From an uncultured Rikenellaceae bacterium (GTDB lineage Bacteria > Bacteroidota > Bacteroidia > Bacteroidales > Rikenellaceae), in contig CAMWRR010000010.1 of assembly GCA_947176715.1 (NCBI GenBank), positions 1 to 16,630 of the forward strand: a stretch of DNA of 16,630 bases. The letters are read 5' to 3'. A program made the position numbers and the translations under genes. The notes under the pieces are model-generated. The model made no database searches. It worked only from the letters and a program-made list of their open reading frames with translations, and was not told where the DNA came from. This document shows, one piece after another, positions 6,405 through 13,499 of the stretch. How positions within the stretch are numbered: the first letter of the stretch is position 1; the number at the start of each line of letters is the position of its first letter.

Positions 6405-7277
6405 TTAACCTATGGCGTGAGCCGTTATAAGCTCTTTTATGAGGCCGTTTATATCTTCGTCGGACGAGGTCAGCTTCTTGGCCTCCTTGGCTTGGAAGAC
6501 GATGTTCTCGATCTGTTTCACCTTGGTGGGCGAGCCGCTAAGACCGAGCGAAGCGTCCTCGGCATCTACGTCGGCCACACCCCATTCGGGTATGTTGAGG
6601 TAGTTTCTCGCCTCGCGCAGAGCAGGGTAGTAGTCCTCGTCAGAGGCCTGTATCTCCGATGTGGTGCGGGCGTATTTGTAGCGCATCACGCACTTGGCGT
6701 TGCGGGGACGGCATACGGGTGCCGAGCTGCCGACGGTTATTACCACGGGGAATGTGGTGGTGACACGCTCTATGCCTCCCTCTATGTGGCGGCGTATCGT
6801 GAGCTTGTCGCCCTCTAACGACTCTATCTCCTCGGTGTAGGTTACCTGCGGAAGTCCAAGTTTTTCCGCCACTTGCGGGCCTACCTGCGCGGTGTCGCCG
6901 TCGATGGCCTGACGACCTGCCACTATTATGTCGGCACCCATCTTGCGTATGGCGCACGACAGGGCGTAAGAGGTGGCGAGGGTGTCGGAGCCGGCGAATT
7001 TGCGGTCGGTCAGCAGAACGCCTCCGTCGGCGCCTCTGTACATGGCTTCGCGTATGACGTCGGCCGCACGCGAGGGGCCCATTGTGAGAACGGTGACTGT
7101 GGCGCCGTAACGCTCCTTGAGGCTAAGTGCCTGCTCGAGGGCGTTGAGGTCTTCGGGGTTGAAGATGGCGGGAAGGGCCGCACGATTGACCGTGCCGTCC
7201 TCTTTCATCGCATCCTTGCCCACGTTACGAGTGTCGGGAACCTGTTTGGCCAACACGACGATTTTCAGTTGCTTCAT
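6405..7277 (-). CDS. etfB: Electron transfer flavoprotein beta subunit
   Basis: This is the beta subunit, partner of the EtfA encoded next. It has 290 residues and the expected N-terminus VVLAKQVPDT (7-16). The nucleotide-binding loop is GRQAIDGDTAQVGP (121-134). The DGDTAQVGP form resembles clostridial EtfB proteins that hold a second FAD and bifurcate electrons. AMP-binding mitochondrial and Paracoccus-type subunits have a DD-x-NQTG-type loop. A PTK-like segment (SPTKVKQIE, 249-257) precedes the C-terminal arm that clasps EtfA. It is the first gene of the operon, behind a promoter box at 7419-7426 and a leader of about 135 nt with strong secondary structure. The ATG at 7277 fits the family N-terminus. 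Confidence 0.96.
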   Translation of the reverse strand: MKQLKIVVLAKQVPDTRNVGKDAMKEDGTVNRAALPAIFNPEDLNALEQALSLKERYGATVTVLTMGPSRAADVIREAMYRGADGGVLLTDRKFAGSDTLATSYALSCAIRKMGADIIVAGRQAIDGDTAQVGPQVAEKLGLPQVTYTEEIESLEGDKLTIRRHIEGGIERVTTTFPVVITVGSSAPVCRPRNAKCVMRYKYARTTSEIQASDEDYYPALREARNYLNIPEWGVADVDAEDASLGLSGSPTKVKQIENIVFQAKEAKKLTSSDEDINGLIKELITAHAIG

Positions 7278-7309
7278 ACGATTATTCCGAATTAATAAAT
7301 ATTCCTTTT

Positions 7310-7380
7310 ACAGACGCCTCCTGCATTTTTGATTGTTGAAATGTCTGACCTGTAAGTTAACGGCGTCTGTTAACTTACAG
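7310..7380 (-). promoter_or_regulatory. etfB leader: perfect 12-bp inverted repeat with loop complementary to downstream leader
   Basis: CTGTAAGTTAAC (7350-7361) and GTTAACTTACAG (7369-7380) are perfect inverted repeats around the 7-nt loop GGCGTCT (plus-strand reading). The loop with two stem bases, GGCGTCTGT (7362-7370), is exactly complementary to ACAGACGCC (7310-7318). That partner lies 33-41 nt before the etfB ATG. In RNA this could form a loop-downstream pseudoknot or switch between two stems. In DNA the 12-bp palindrome could be an operator for a dimeric regulator. There is no U-tract after the hairpin in the transcript direction, so it is not a terminator for the operon. Confidence 0.55.
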
Positions 7381-7418
7381 TTAAGTGCCGGTCGGGCTTT
7401 TTTGGATATAGCCTCTCA

Positions 7419-7426
7419 CAAAGGTA
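7419..7426 (-). promoter_or_regulatory. Probable -7 box of the etfB-etfA-acd operon
   Basis: TACCTTTG on the minus strand matches TAnnTTTG. No clear TTTG -33 element is visible at the expected distance, where the sequence is T/A-rich. It lies about 142 nt upstream of the etfB ATG, placing the inverted repeat inside the transcript. Confidence 0.45.
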
Positions 7427-7800
7427 AGAATTATTTTTTTAAATCGGAAGCGGAGCGGAATTTTATGCGGGGTGGAGAAGTGAAATTGCCGATAACCGTG
7501 TTTTTTTGCTGTCCGGTAAAAGTCCGTAGCAAGGTTCGTAACGTGGCACTTTTTATTCTGTTTGGCGGGGTGAGCAAACGGTCGGGTTGCGGAACGGAAG
7601 CGGGGCGCGCCTTGCGGCGGGCATAAAACTCTCCGTAACGCAACCTTGCAAGTCATAAAGATTTGCCGGGTTTGATGATTCAATCTCTTGAATATCCCGC
7701 TCGTTGCGTTGTACTTCTGTTATTTATTGTGGTGGCCTGAAAGATTTTTAACAGGTTTTGTCTTTGAAATTATACGGTCTGTTCGGTTTATGCCGGGGTT
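7427..7800. other. Intergenic region without a convincing gene; contains an imperfect long inverted repeat
   Basis: Open frames here are short, lack signal peptides or recognisable motifs, and overlap one another on both strands. The main structure is an imperfect inverted repeat. GCAAGGTT-CGTAACG at 7529-7543 is mirrored by CGTAACGCAACCTTGC at 7634-7649. A second nested pair, GGTTGCG/CGCAACC (7585-7591 with 7639-7645), competes for the same right arm. No U-tract, transposase or target-site duplication was recognised. I see no intrinsic terminator for the lipoprotein gene that ends at 7801. Confidence 0.4.
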
Positions 7801-8901
7801 TTACAGCTCCACCTCTAATACCCTCACCTTATCGCCTTTTTCCACCTCCAGAAACATCCGCTTGTCGTCCTTGGTGACGGCGAATGAGTAGCAGAGCCCT
7901 TCGGGGATGTGGTAGATGGTTTTGAGGTCGCCGCTCCAGTCGTATTTGACTATCGCGGAGTGTTTCTCCTCGTCGTCTTTTCTGAAGCCGTAAAAGAGCA
8001 GATAGACGAAGTTGTCGCTCGGCTGTATTTGTTGATAGAAGAAGTAGTCATTTGCAACCTCTATTTTGTCCTCTCTTTTGGCTCGGAGCCACGGTGCGTA
8101 CTGTCTGTCGTTTATCATCCGTATGGGTTTAAGAATAAAATCGTCGTTGAGGTCGTAAAAGGCAAGGTGATTGATAAAATACGAAGCAAAAATGTAGACA
8201 CCGCGCTTGTGAGATACTACCTGAGGCCCATTGTTGACCAAGGAGCGGGGGGCGTTTTGAGTCACCTCCTCGCCTTTGATATTGATATTCCGATACGATA
8301 TTCGGGCATTGTCGGGGATATATTTATAGAGCCGCTCGTAGCCTGTCTCCGGATTTGTTACGTAATTGGTTACACTGTCGTATGCGTTAAACTTGCCTAT
8401 ATAGTAGCCTTTGTAATAGTAAGGCATCATGTAAGAACGGGCCGATTGCTTGGATGTCACCGGCTTTACCTCTCCTTTTACCATGTCGTCGATAGCAAAA
8501 CGCAGAAGCCGTCCGGAGATGACTTGATGGTGTAACATGACGGTGTCGGACTCCACATCCGCTATAATGGACCTTGCCAATGCCTCTTTATCGTATTTGT
8601 CGTCGGCCAGCACTAACGACTGCATCGTCCGTCCGTTCTTAATGTCGTATATGTTGAATCTGTTGACACCGTCTCTGTTCTCCGAGTAAAAGAGCATCGT
8701 GTCGCGCACCCGAAATAGAACCACATCGTTGACTTCCGCACCGGGCAGGGGATATTCCCTGTCGAGCGTGAGTGTCACGGTGTCGGGAGTCGTGGATGGG
8801 GTAGGGTCGGGATTGGAGAGCGGATATGTATAGATTTTTATTTTATCGGAGCAGCCGAGGAGCAGGCCTGCTATTATGAACAACAATAATCTTTTAGCCA
8901 T
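7801..8901 (-). CDS. Lipoprotein, TolB-like/6-bladed beta-propeller type, paralog A
   Basis: This encodes 366 residues. The lipoprotein signal peptide has the lipobox LLLGC with Cys17 as the lipidation site, followed by SDK and a Pro/Thr-rich tether (about 25-45). The mature part shows repeated beta-strand segments with dyads such as VLFRVRDTMLFYSE, VYIFASYFINHLAFYD and FVYLLFYGFRKDD. These suggest a propeller of the BF3164/TolB-like group seen in Bacteroidales; the fold call is an inference. No catalytic residues are recognised. It has a paralog directly upstream (start 10134). The first ~137 residues are identical, the central 140-280 region is only partly conserved, and the C-terminal third is close again. 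Location is outer membrane or periplasm by lipid anchor. Function is unknown. Confidence 0.85.
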   Translation of the reverse strand: MAKRLLLFIIAGLLLGCSDKIKIYTYPLSNPDPTPSTTPDTVTLTLDREYPLPGAEVNDVVLFRVRDTMLFYSENRDGVNRFNIYDIKNGRTMQSLVLADDKYDKEALARSIIADVESDTVMLHHQVISGRLLRFAIDDMVKGEVKPVTSKQSARSYMMPYYYKGYYIGKFNAYDSVTNYVTNPETGYERLYKYIPDNARISYRNINIKGEEVTQNAPRSLVNNGPQVVSHKRGVYIFASYFINHLAFYDLNDDFILKPIRMINDRQYAPWLRAKREDKIEVANDYFFYQQIQPSDNFVYLLFYGFRKDDEEKHSAIVKYDWSGDLKTIYHIPEGLCYSFAVTKDDKRMFLEVEKGDKVRVLEVEL

Positions 8902-8909
8902 GACACTAT
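8495..8909 (-). repeat. 415-bp near-identical duplicate segment (copy in paralog A)
   Basis: This segment matches 9728-10142 at 414 of 415 positions; the only difference I see is at 8530 versus 9763. It covers the first ~136 codons and 8 bp before the ATG, then similarity stops abruptly. A second block at 7928-8022 matches 9158-9252 at 94 of 95 positions. Identity at silent sites points to recent gene conversion or recombination. Confidence 0.9.
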
Positions 8910-9030
8910 GAATTAATTGTTTTTATGAAAAGTTCCAGATTGTCGAGATAAGAAAATACCTGTATTTAGGCCAATGCTTTCAATTAAAGCTATGTTTTGT
9001 AAGTTATTTTTGATGAATTGTAGTATTTTA

Positions 9031-10134
9031 TCACAAGTTTGTCTCGAAAATATTCACCTTGTCGCCTTTTTCCACCTCCAAAAACATCCGTTTGTCGTCC
9101 TCGGTGACTGCGAATGAATAACATAGCCCCTCCGTGATGTGGTAGACGGTTTTGAGATCGCCGCTCCAGTCGTATTTGACTATCGCGGAGTGTTTCTCCT
9201 CGTCGTCTTTTCTGAAGCCGTAAAAGAGTAGATAGACGAAGTTGTCGCTCGGTTGGACTTGCGCATAAAAGTGATAGTTTGTGGCAAATTCCGTTTTGTC
9301 CTCCCTCCCTGCCCGGAACCACGGAGCGTATTGTCTGTCGTTTATCTCACGAATAGGTCTTAGTATAAAGTCGTTGTCTATGTTGAAGAATATTAGATGG
9401 TTGATGCTATATGATGCAAAGACATACGCTCCACGCTTCTGAGACACCACTTGCACTCCTGTATTGGCAAATAGGCTTGGATTTTCCTCTGTAACCAATT
9501 TCCCGCTTAAGTCGGTATTGAGATGTTTTATTTTCGCATTATCAGGAATATATCTGTAAAGACGTTCGTAACCGTTGTCCGGATTGACCACTCTATTGGT
9601 TACGTTATTGTGTTTGAATGTTTTGGCTATATAATAACCATCCTTATAATAGCGAGACATAATATATGAATCGACTATGTATTTTGACACCGACGGCTTT
9701 AGCTCGCCTCTTACGAGGTCGTCGATGGCAAAACGCAGAAGCCGTCCGGAGATGACTTGATGATGTAACATGACGGTGTCGGACTCCACATCCGCTATAA
9801 TGGACCTTGCCAATGCCTCTTTATCGTATTTGTCGTCGGCCAGCACTAACGACTGCATCGTCCGTCCGTTCTTAATGTCGTATATGTTGAATCTGTTGAC
9901 ACCGTCTCTGTTCTCCGAGTAAAAGAGCATCGTGTCGCGCACCCGAAATAGAACCACATCGTTGACTTCCGCACCGGGCAGGGGATATTCCCTGTCGAGC
10001 GTGAGTGTCACGGTGTCGGGAGTCGTGGATGGGGTAGGGTCGGGATTGGAGAGCGGATATGTATAGATTTTTATTTTATCGGAGCAGCCGAGGAGCAGGC
10101 CTGCTATTATGAACAACAATAATCTTTTAGCCAT
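9031..10134 (-). CDS. Lipoprotein, TolB-like/6-bladed beta-propeller type, paralog B
   Basis: This encodes 367 residues from the ATG at 10134, with the same lipobox (LLLGC, Cys17) as paralog A. The frame is open upstream to an ATG at 10221, but that start would place 29 residues before a complete lipoprotein signal. It also lies beyond the terminator hairpin at 10190-10217, so it is rejected. The protein is identical to paralog A up to about residue 138 (ending LLRFAIDD). It differs across about 139-280, including a one-residue insertion in the YYK-DGYY segment, and is again close from PSDNFVYLLFYGFRKDDEE to the end. About 130 nt of AT-rich DNA separate it from paralog A, with no clear promoter or terminator, so the two may be cotranscribed. 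A surface or periplasmic beta-propeller is inferred; ligand unknown. Confidence 0.85.
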   Translation of the reverse strand: MAKRLLLFIIAGLLLGCSDKIKIYTYPLSNPDPTPSTTPDTVTLTLDREYPLPGAEVNDVVLFRVRDTMLFYSENRDGVNRFNIYDIKNGRTMQSLVLADDKYDKEALARSIIADVESDTVMLHHQVISGRLLRFAIDDLVRGELKPSVSKYIVDSYIMSRYYKDGYYIAKTFKHNNVTNRVVNPDNGYERLYRYIPDNAKIKHLNTDLSGKLVTEENPSLFANTGVQVVSQKRGAYVFASYSINHLIFFNIDNDFILRPIREINDRQYAPWFRAGREDKTEFATNYHFYAQVQPSDNFVYLLFYGFRKDDEEKHSAIVKYDWSGDLKTVYHITEGLCYSFAVTEDDKRMFLEVEKGDKVNIFETNL

Positions 10135-10142
10135 GACACTAT
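9728..10142 (-). repeat. 415-bp near-identical duplicate segment (copy in paralog B)
   Basis: This is the partner of 8495-8909. Downstream within the gene (toward 9260) the two paralogs differ at many positions, so the boundary of identity is sharp. Confidence 0.9.
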
Positions 10143-10181
10143 TGAATAAATACTTGAGTCGCGAAAAGAGAAGTTTCAGTG

Positions 10182-10217
10182 ATAAAAACAAGCGGTACCC
10201 GTTAGCCGGTACCGCTT
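10182..10217 (-). terminator. Intrinsic terminator after the beta-propeller lipoprotein gene at 10300-11442
   Basis: AAGCGGTACC (10190-10199) pairs perfectly with GGTACCGCTT (10208-10217) over 10 bp with an 8-nt loop. It is followed on the minus strand by TGTTTTTATC. It separates the lipoprotein gene upstream from the two-paralog unit downstream. Confidence 0.8.
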
Positions 10218-10299
10218 TCAAAGACAGCCGTAGTCGGCTCTGTTTTATATTTCAAAGCGGAGTGCGATTATATCGGACGCGCACTGCCTCCGTTGTCCC

Positions 10300-11442
10300 T
10301 TATTCCGCAAAACCGAATCTGACCTTGACCAACGACGGGCTACCGTCCGCCAACCTAATCCCTTGACGCTCGTATTCGGAAACTATCCGGCGGCTCAACG
10401 GCTCCAGCTCTTCGGGCGATCTCTCCGCGTATGACGACAAATCCTCGAAATACAGGTAGAATCCGTCATTGTCGGAGGACATCACGCGGGCGTTATTGTC
10501 TGTATCTACCCAACGTATGCCCGACTGGGTGTCGAGGTCGTAGACGAAGTGTACCGCGTCGGCATTCGGGCCGATAGTGGTAAAGAAGAGCTGGTCATCG
10601 GTGTCTTGCGCGTACAGTACGCCTTTGTAGTATTTGGAACCCATGAAGCGCTTGAAGTCGGTCTGTCCGGCATCGAACATATATCCGTCCGGCACCTGCA
10701 GACTGCCGAAGTCGAAGCCGTACAGGGGCGCGACATTTCCGTCCTTTATCTTATATAGCACCCACTCGCCGTTCAACGGACGCAGGAGATAGCCTCCGTC
10801 GTGGCTCTGAGAAGACAGCGACCCTAAGTAGACGGTGTAGTCCTTTGCCTGAATCATGCTGTCTATCGGGCCGTTACCCTCGCTGTCGAATTTGTAGAGC
10901 ACTTCGTTGTAACTCTCCAACTCTTCCATTGGCGCGGGCACTACTGCCAGAAATCCGCCATCTTCTGCGGGGAATATGTCATTGTAGCCTTTTCGCGGCA
11001 ACTCGACCCTCTTGACGAACTCGCCGCTCTTGGCATCGTAAATGTTTACGCCCGACATATTCAGCACCAGTATCGACTTAGTGTCGTCCGAGAGGGCTAT
11101 GTCGCCGGGAGCCGCATACTCGCCGGGACCTCGTCCTATGCGGCCTACAATGCCGAGATGCTTGCCTTCGGGAGAGAAGCGGTGTATGCCGTTACGGCCG
11201 GCAATTACGAAGTTGCCCTCTCCGTCTCGGATGATTTTGGAGGGGACGCCGAGATAGAAGGTGGTGTCCTCCTCAATGGCGATAAACTCTACGGACTTCA
11301 CATACCGCGAGAGGTCGTCCGTCTCTACGGTCTGGTCCAACGGTCTGAGAACCTGTCCGTCGTTCTGCCCGTCGCTACCGGAGCAACCCTGCAACACTGC
11401 GGCCGCCGACAGCAGAAATAGAAAAGCGTGGTTAAGTTTCAT
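10300..11442 (-). CDS. 6-bladed beta-propeller lipoprotein (DUF5128-like)
   Basis: This encodes 380 residues with lipobox LQGC (Cys20) followed by a Gly/Ser/Asp-rich linker. The mature protein begins with the pattern common in Bacteroidales 6-bladed propellers. There is a YVKSVEFIAIEE strand (48-58), a VPSKIIRDGEGNFVIAG blade (66-82), then GIHRFSPEGKHLGIVG (85-100) and the hallmark IGRGPGEY (102-109). NHL-like blades follow to about residue 340. These proteins are usually encoded singly or in small clusters and are tied to the envelope; a biochemical role is not established. It has its own -7 box (11465-11472) about 22 nt from the ATG and its own terminator at 10182-10217, so it is probably monocistronic. 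It is unrelated at sequence level to the two lipoproteins downstream apart from the shared fold class. Confidence 0.88.
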   Translation of the reverse strand: MKLNHAFLFLLSAAAVLQGCSGSDGQNDGQVLRPLDQTVETDDLSRYVKSVEFIAIEEDTTFYLGVPSKIIRDGEGNFVIAGRNGIHRFSPEGKHLGIVGRIGRGPGEYAAPGDIALSDDTKSILVLNMSGVNIYDAKSGEFVKRVELPRKGYNDIFPAEDGGFLAVVPAPMEELESYNEVLYKFDSEGNGPIDSMIQAKDYTVYLGSLSSQSHDGGYLLRPLNGEWVLYKIKDGNVAPLYGFDFGSLQVPDGYMFDAGQTDFKRFMGSKYYKGVLYAQDTDDQLFFTTIGPNADAVHFVYDLDTQSGIRWVDTDNNARVMSSDNDGFYLYFEDLSSYAERSPEELEPLSRRIVSEYERQGIRLADGSPSLVKVRFGFAE

Positions 11443-11464
11443 ATTCGTAAAATATTTTTCTGCT

Positions 11465-11496
11465 CAAAGTTACCAAAAATAATTCTTTAAAACAAC
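11465..11496 (-). promoter_or_regulatory. Bacteroidetes-type promoter for the 10300-11442 lipoprotein
   Basis: TAACTTTG (11472-11465, minus strand) fits TAnnTTTG. A GTTG at 11496-11493 lies 20 nt upstream as a -33 element. The expected start is about 11458, leaving a very short leader. Confidence 0.6.
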
Positions 11497-11788
11497 GTTT
11501 CCGATAAGTCGAGAGATAAAATATGGTTTGCTTCCGTCGTGGCGATAAAACGCCCGCGTCGAAGCCAAACCGCACGAACGTCCCGTACCTGTCTGGAATG
11601 TGTAAAAGCGGGAGATGTGGCCCCCTTTTTATATCCGGTTGCCGGACGTGTTCGCATGCGCGGACGGGGATATTGCGTGATTGTGTCCAACGTCACGCGT
11701 GCGGCGGGCGGAACCATCCTGCTCAATGTCCGATTTAGCCCTGCCGTACATGGCGACGGTATGATTATGTCGCTTCGTAATTAATCGT
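11497..11788. other. Divergent intergenic region, no supported gene
   Basis: Together with its flanks this forms a 495-bp gap between two divergent lipoprotein genes. Short open frames exist on both strands (for example about 80 codons at 11539-11784). They are Arg-rich, have no signal peptide or motif, and look like chance frames in GC-rich DNA. Small hairpins such as TCCGG-TTG-CCGGA near 11637 are visible, but I recognise no RNA gene. Confidence 0.4.
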
Positions 11789-11796
11789 TACCTTTG
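11789..11796 (+). promoter_or_regulatory. Probable -7 box for the 11938-14867 operon
   Basis: TACCTTTG on the plus strand fits TAnnTTTG and lies about 142 nt before the first ATG. No clear TTTG -33 element is seen. The implied leader of about 135 nt is GC-rich and has no structure I can name. Confidence 0.45.
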
Positions 11797-11937
11797 CGGC
11801 GGATAATCGGATAAGTATAACCTACCCGTCCGGCTCTGTTATGGCGTACGTCCTGTTCGTGGCCTCTTGTCTCTTTGGGGCGAGGCGGTATGCGACCGAT
11901 GGGGCCGGGAGATTCCGGGGGTAAATTAATATGATTC

Positions 11938-13482
11938 ATGAAAAGGGATATAGCAGGGATTCTGATGCTCTCTACCGTGTTGTTCTCGTGCGATGTGACC
12001 GATGATTTCGAGAATCTCACGCTCGGGATAAACACCTCCATGCCGCTGGGAACCATAAAATTCAGCGAGGCGAGCCTCTTCGAGCTTTCTGATGTAGACA
12101 CCTCGGTGATACGTTATGACGACGAGGGTGTCATGGTCCTCTCCGACAGCGTGGAGGTCGACCTCATAGGCGAGAAGAATCTGGACGACATCCTGTCCGT
12201 GACATTCCCCGATAACAATGCGCCCATTGTTGCGGGCGGCTCGTCGTCCGCCGGCGACTATCCCGTAAGCACCACAGTTACGTACCGCATGAACATTACC
12301 GGCTCCGAGCAGCTCACCGAGGTGACGTTGAGCCGTGGCACCCTTACCTTCTCCGCCAACGACGCTCTGCGCGACGTGACATGCTCCGTGGCCGAGATAA
12401 CCGACCGCTCGGGACGTCCGCTTACGATAAGGCCGGGTCAGAGCGTTGACCTCTCAGACGGTTATGTCATAAAGCCTGCCGCGGGTAATACGCTGAAGCT
12501 GCAATACACCGGCACCGTTCACACCTCCGGGAGACAAGAGGCGGAAATGCACTTCTCCGACATGGAGATATTCTCCGCCCGTGGGTATTTCGGCCGCAAG
12601 GAGATAAGCACTACCGTAGCCGACGTCACCATAGACGAGGGAACCAACAGCTTCCTTGCCAATGTGGACGAGCTGTACCTTGTCGACCCCAAGATAGAGA
12701 TAGTGCTGGACAACACTTTCCGTCTGCCGGTAGGCATTATAGTAGAGAGCCTTACCTACAACGGCCGTAAGATATTGCTCAAAGACGGCTACAACATCAC
12801 GCGCCATCTCGTAGGCGAGGGGCGTACCGTCATAACCATAGACAACGAGAGCACCGAGAGCGGCGAGGGTATATCCCGGATAATAAACAAAGACCTCAAG
12901 GAGGTGTCGCTATCTATAAAGGCCATAGTCAACCCCACGGACGAGGATATGATGGCCCCTGCCGGCACGGTGGTTCCGGAGAGGGACAACTATTACGACC
13001 GCGACTGCCGCGTGAGCACCGTAATCCGCTTCGGCATGCCGTTGTGGGGCGTCTTCGGCAACATATCCTACACAGACAGCTACGACGTAGACTTCGCCAT
13101 GTCCGAGATGACATTGCAGAACGCCGTGATGGCCATAGCGGGTAGCAACACCTTTCCGCTCACACTGTCGCTCGACATGTACAGCGTCGATTACGACGAC
13201 AACGAGAAACGTCTCACCAAGGAGAGCATAGTTATACCGTCTACCTCCGACAATCTGCCCGCCGACCGGGTGACGCCTGCTGTGCTCGGTCAGGACAACT
13301 ATCTGCTTACCGAGCTCGATGCCGAGACAATAAACCGCATGGACGAGGTGAGCAAGATAAGGTTGAGGATAGGCGCATCGTCGTTGGATGCCGATAAAAG
13401 ACGCAACATAAAGATATACAAAGGCTCCTCGCTCGACCTCCGTCTCACGATAGGCGTGCAGGGGAGTATGGATCTCGACTAA
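11938..13482 (+). CDS. Bacteroidales lipoprotein of unknown function, paired with a DUF5723-like protein
   Basis: This encodes 514 residues. A short signal peptide ends in the lipobox LFSC (Cys18), followed by acidic DVTDDFE. The mature part is rich in Thr, Ser, Asp and Val with alternating beta-strand pattern across its length (for example VSTTVTYRMNITGSEQLTEVTLSRGTL reads as strand-turn-strand). This suggests a multi-beta-domain surface or periplasmic protein. No enzyme motif is seen. An upstream ATG 7 nt earlier is out of frame, so the start at 11938 is preferred. The next gene, a predicted outer-membrane protein, begins 17 nt after this stop, so the two form an operon and may act together. 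The gene is GC-rich with many ATA isoleucine codons, like its neighbours. Function is unknown. Confidence 0.85.
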   Translation: MKRDIAGILMLSTVLFSCDVTDDFENLTLGINTSMPLGTIKFSEASLFELSDVDTSVIRYDDEGVMVLSDSVEVDLIGEKNLDDILSVTFPDNNAPIVAGGSSSAGDYPVSTTVTYRMNITGSEQLTEVTLSRGTLTFSANDALRDVTCSVAEITDRSGRPLTIRPGQSVDLSDGYVIKPAAGNTLKLQYTGTVHTSGRQEAEMHFSDMEIFSARGYFGRKEISTTVADVTIDEGTNSFLANVDELYLVDPKIEIVLDNTFRLPVGIIVESLTYNGRKILLKDGYNITRHLVGEGRTVITIDNESTESGEGISRIINKDLKEVSLSIKAIVNPTDEDMMAPAGTVVPERDNYYDRDCRVSTVIRFGMPLWGVFGNISYTDSYDVDFAMSEMTLQNAVMAIAGSNTFPLTLSLDMYSVDYDDNEKRLTKESIVIPSTSDNLPADRVTPAVLGQDNYLLTELDAETINRMDEVSKIRLRIGASSLDADKRRNIKIYKGSSLDLRLTIGVQGSMDLD

Positions 13483-13499
13483 AACCCGGACCGGTGAAA

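Noticed and set aside
7333..7683. Overlapping 70-100-codon frames on both strands between etfB and the lipoprotein gene
   Set aside because: No signal peptide, motif or start context, and the plus- and minus-strand frames overlap each other and the etfB leader.
10135..10221. Upstream start for lipoprotein paralog B adding 29 residues
   Set aside because: The extension precedes a complete lipoprotein signal peptide, runs across a terminator hairpin and has no counterpart in paralog A.
11539..11784. 81-codon plus-strand frame in the divergent intergenic region
   Set aside because: Arg-rich sequence without a recognisable domain, and its end overlaps the likely promoter region of the next gene. 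A real small protein cannot be wholly excluded.
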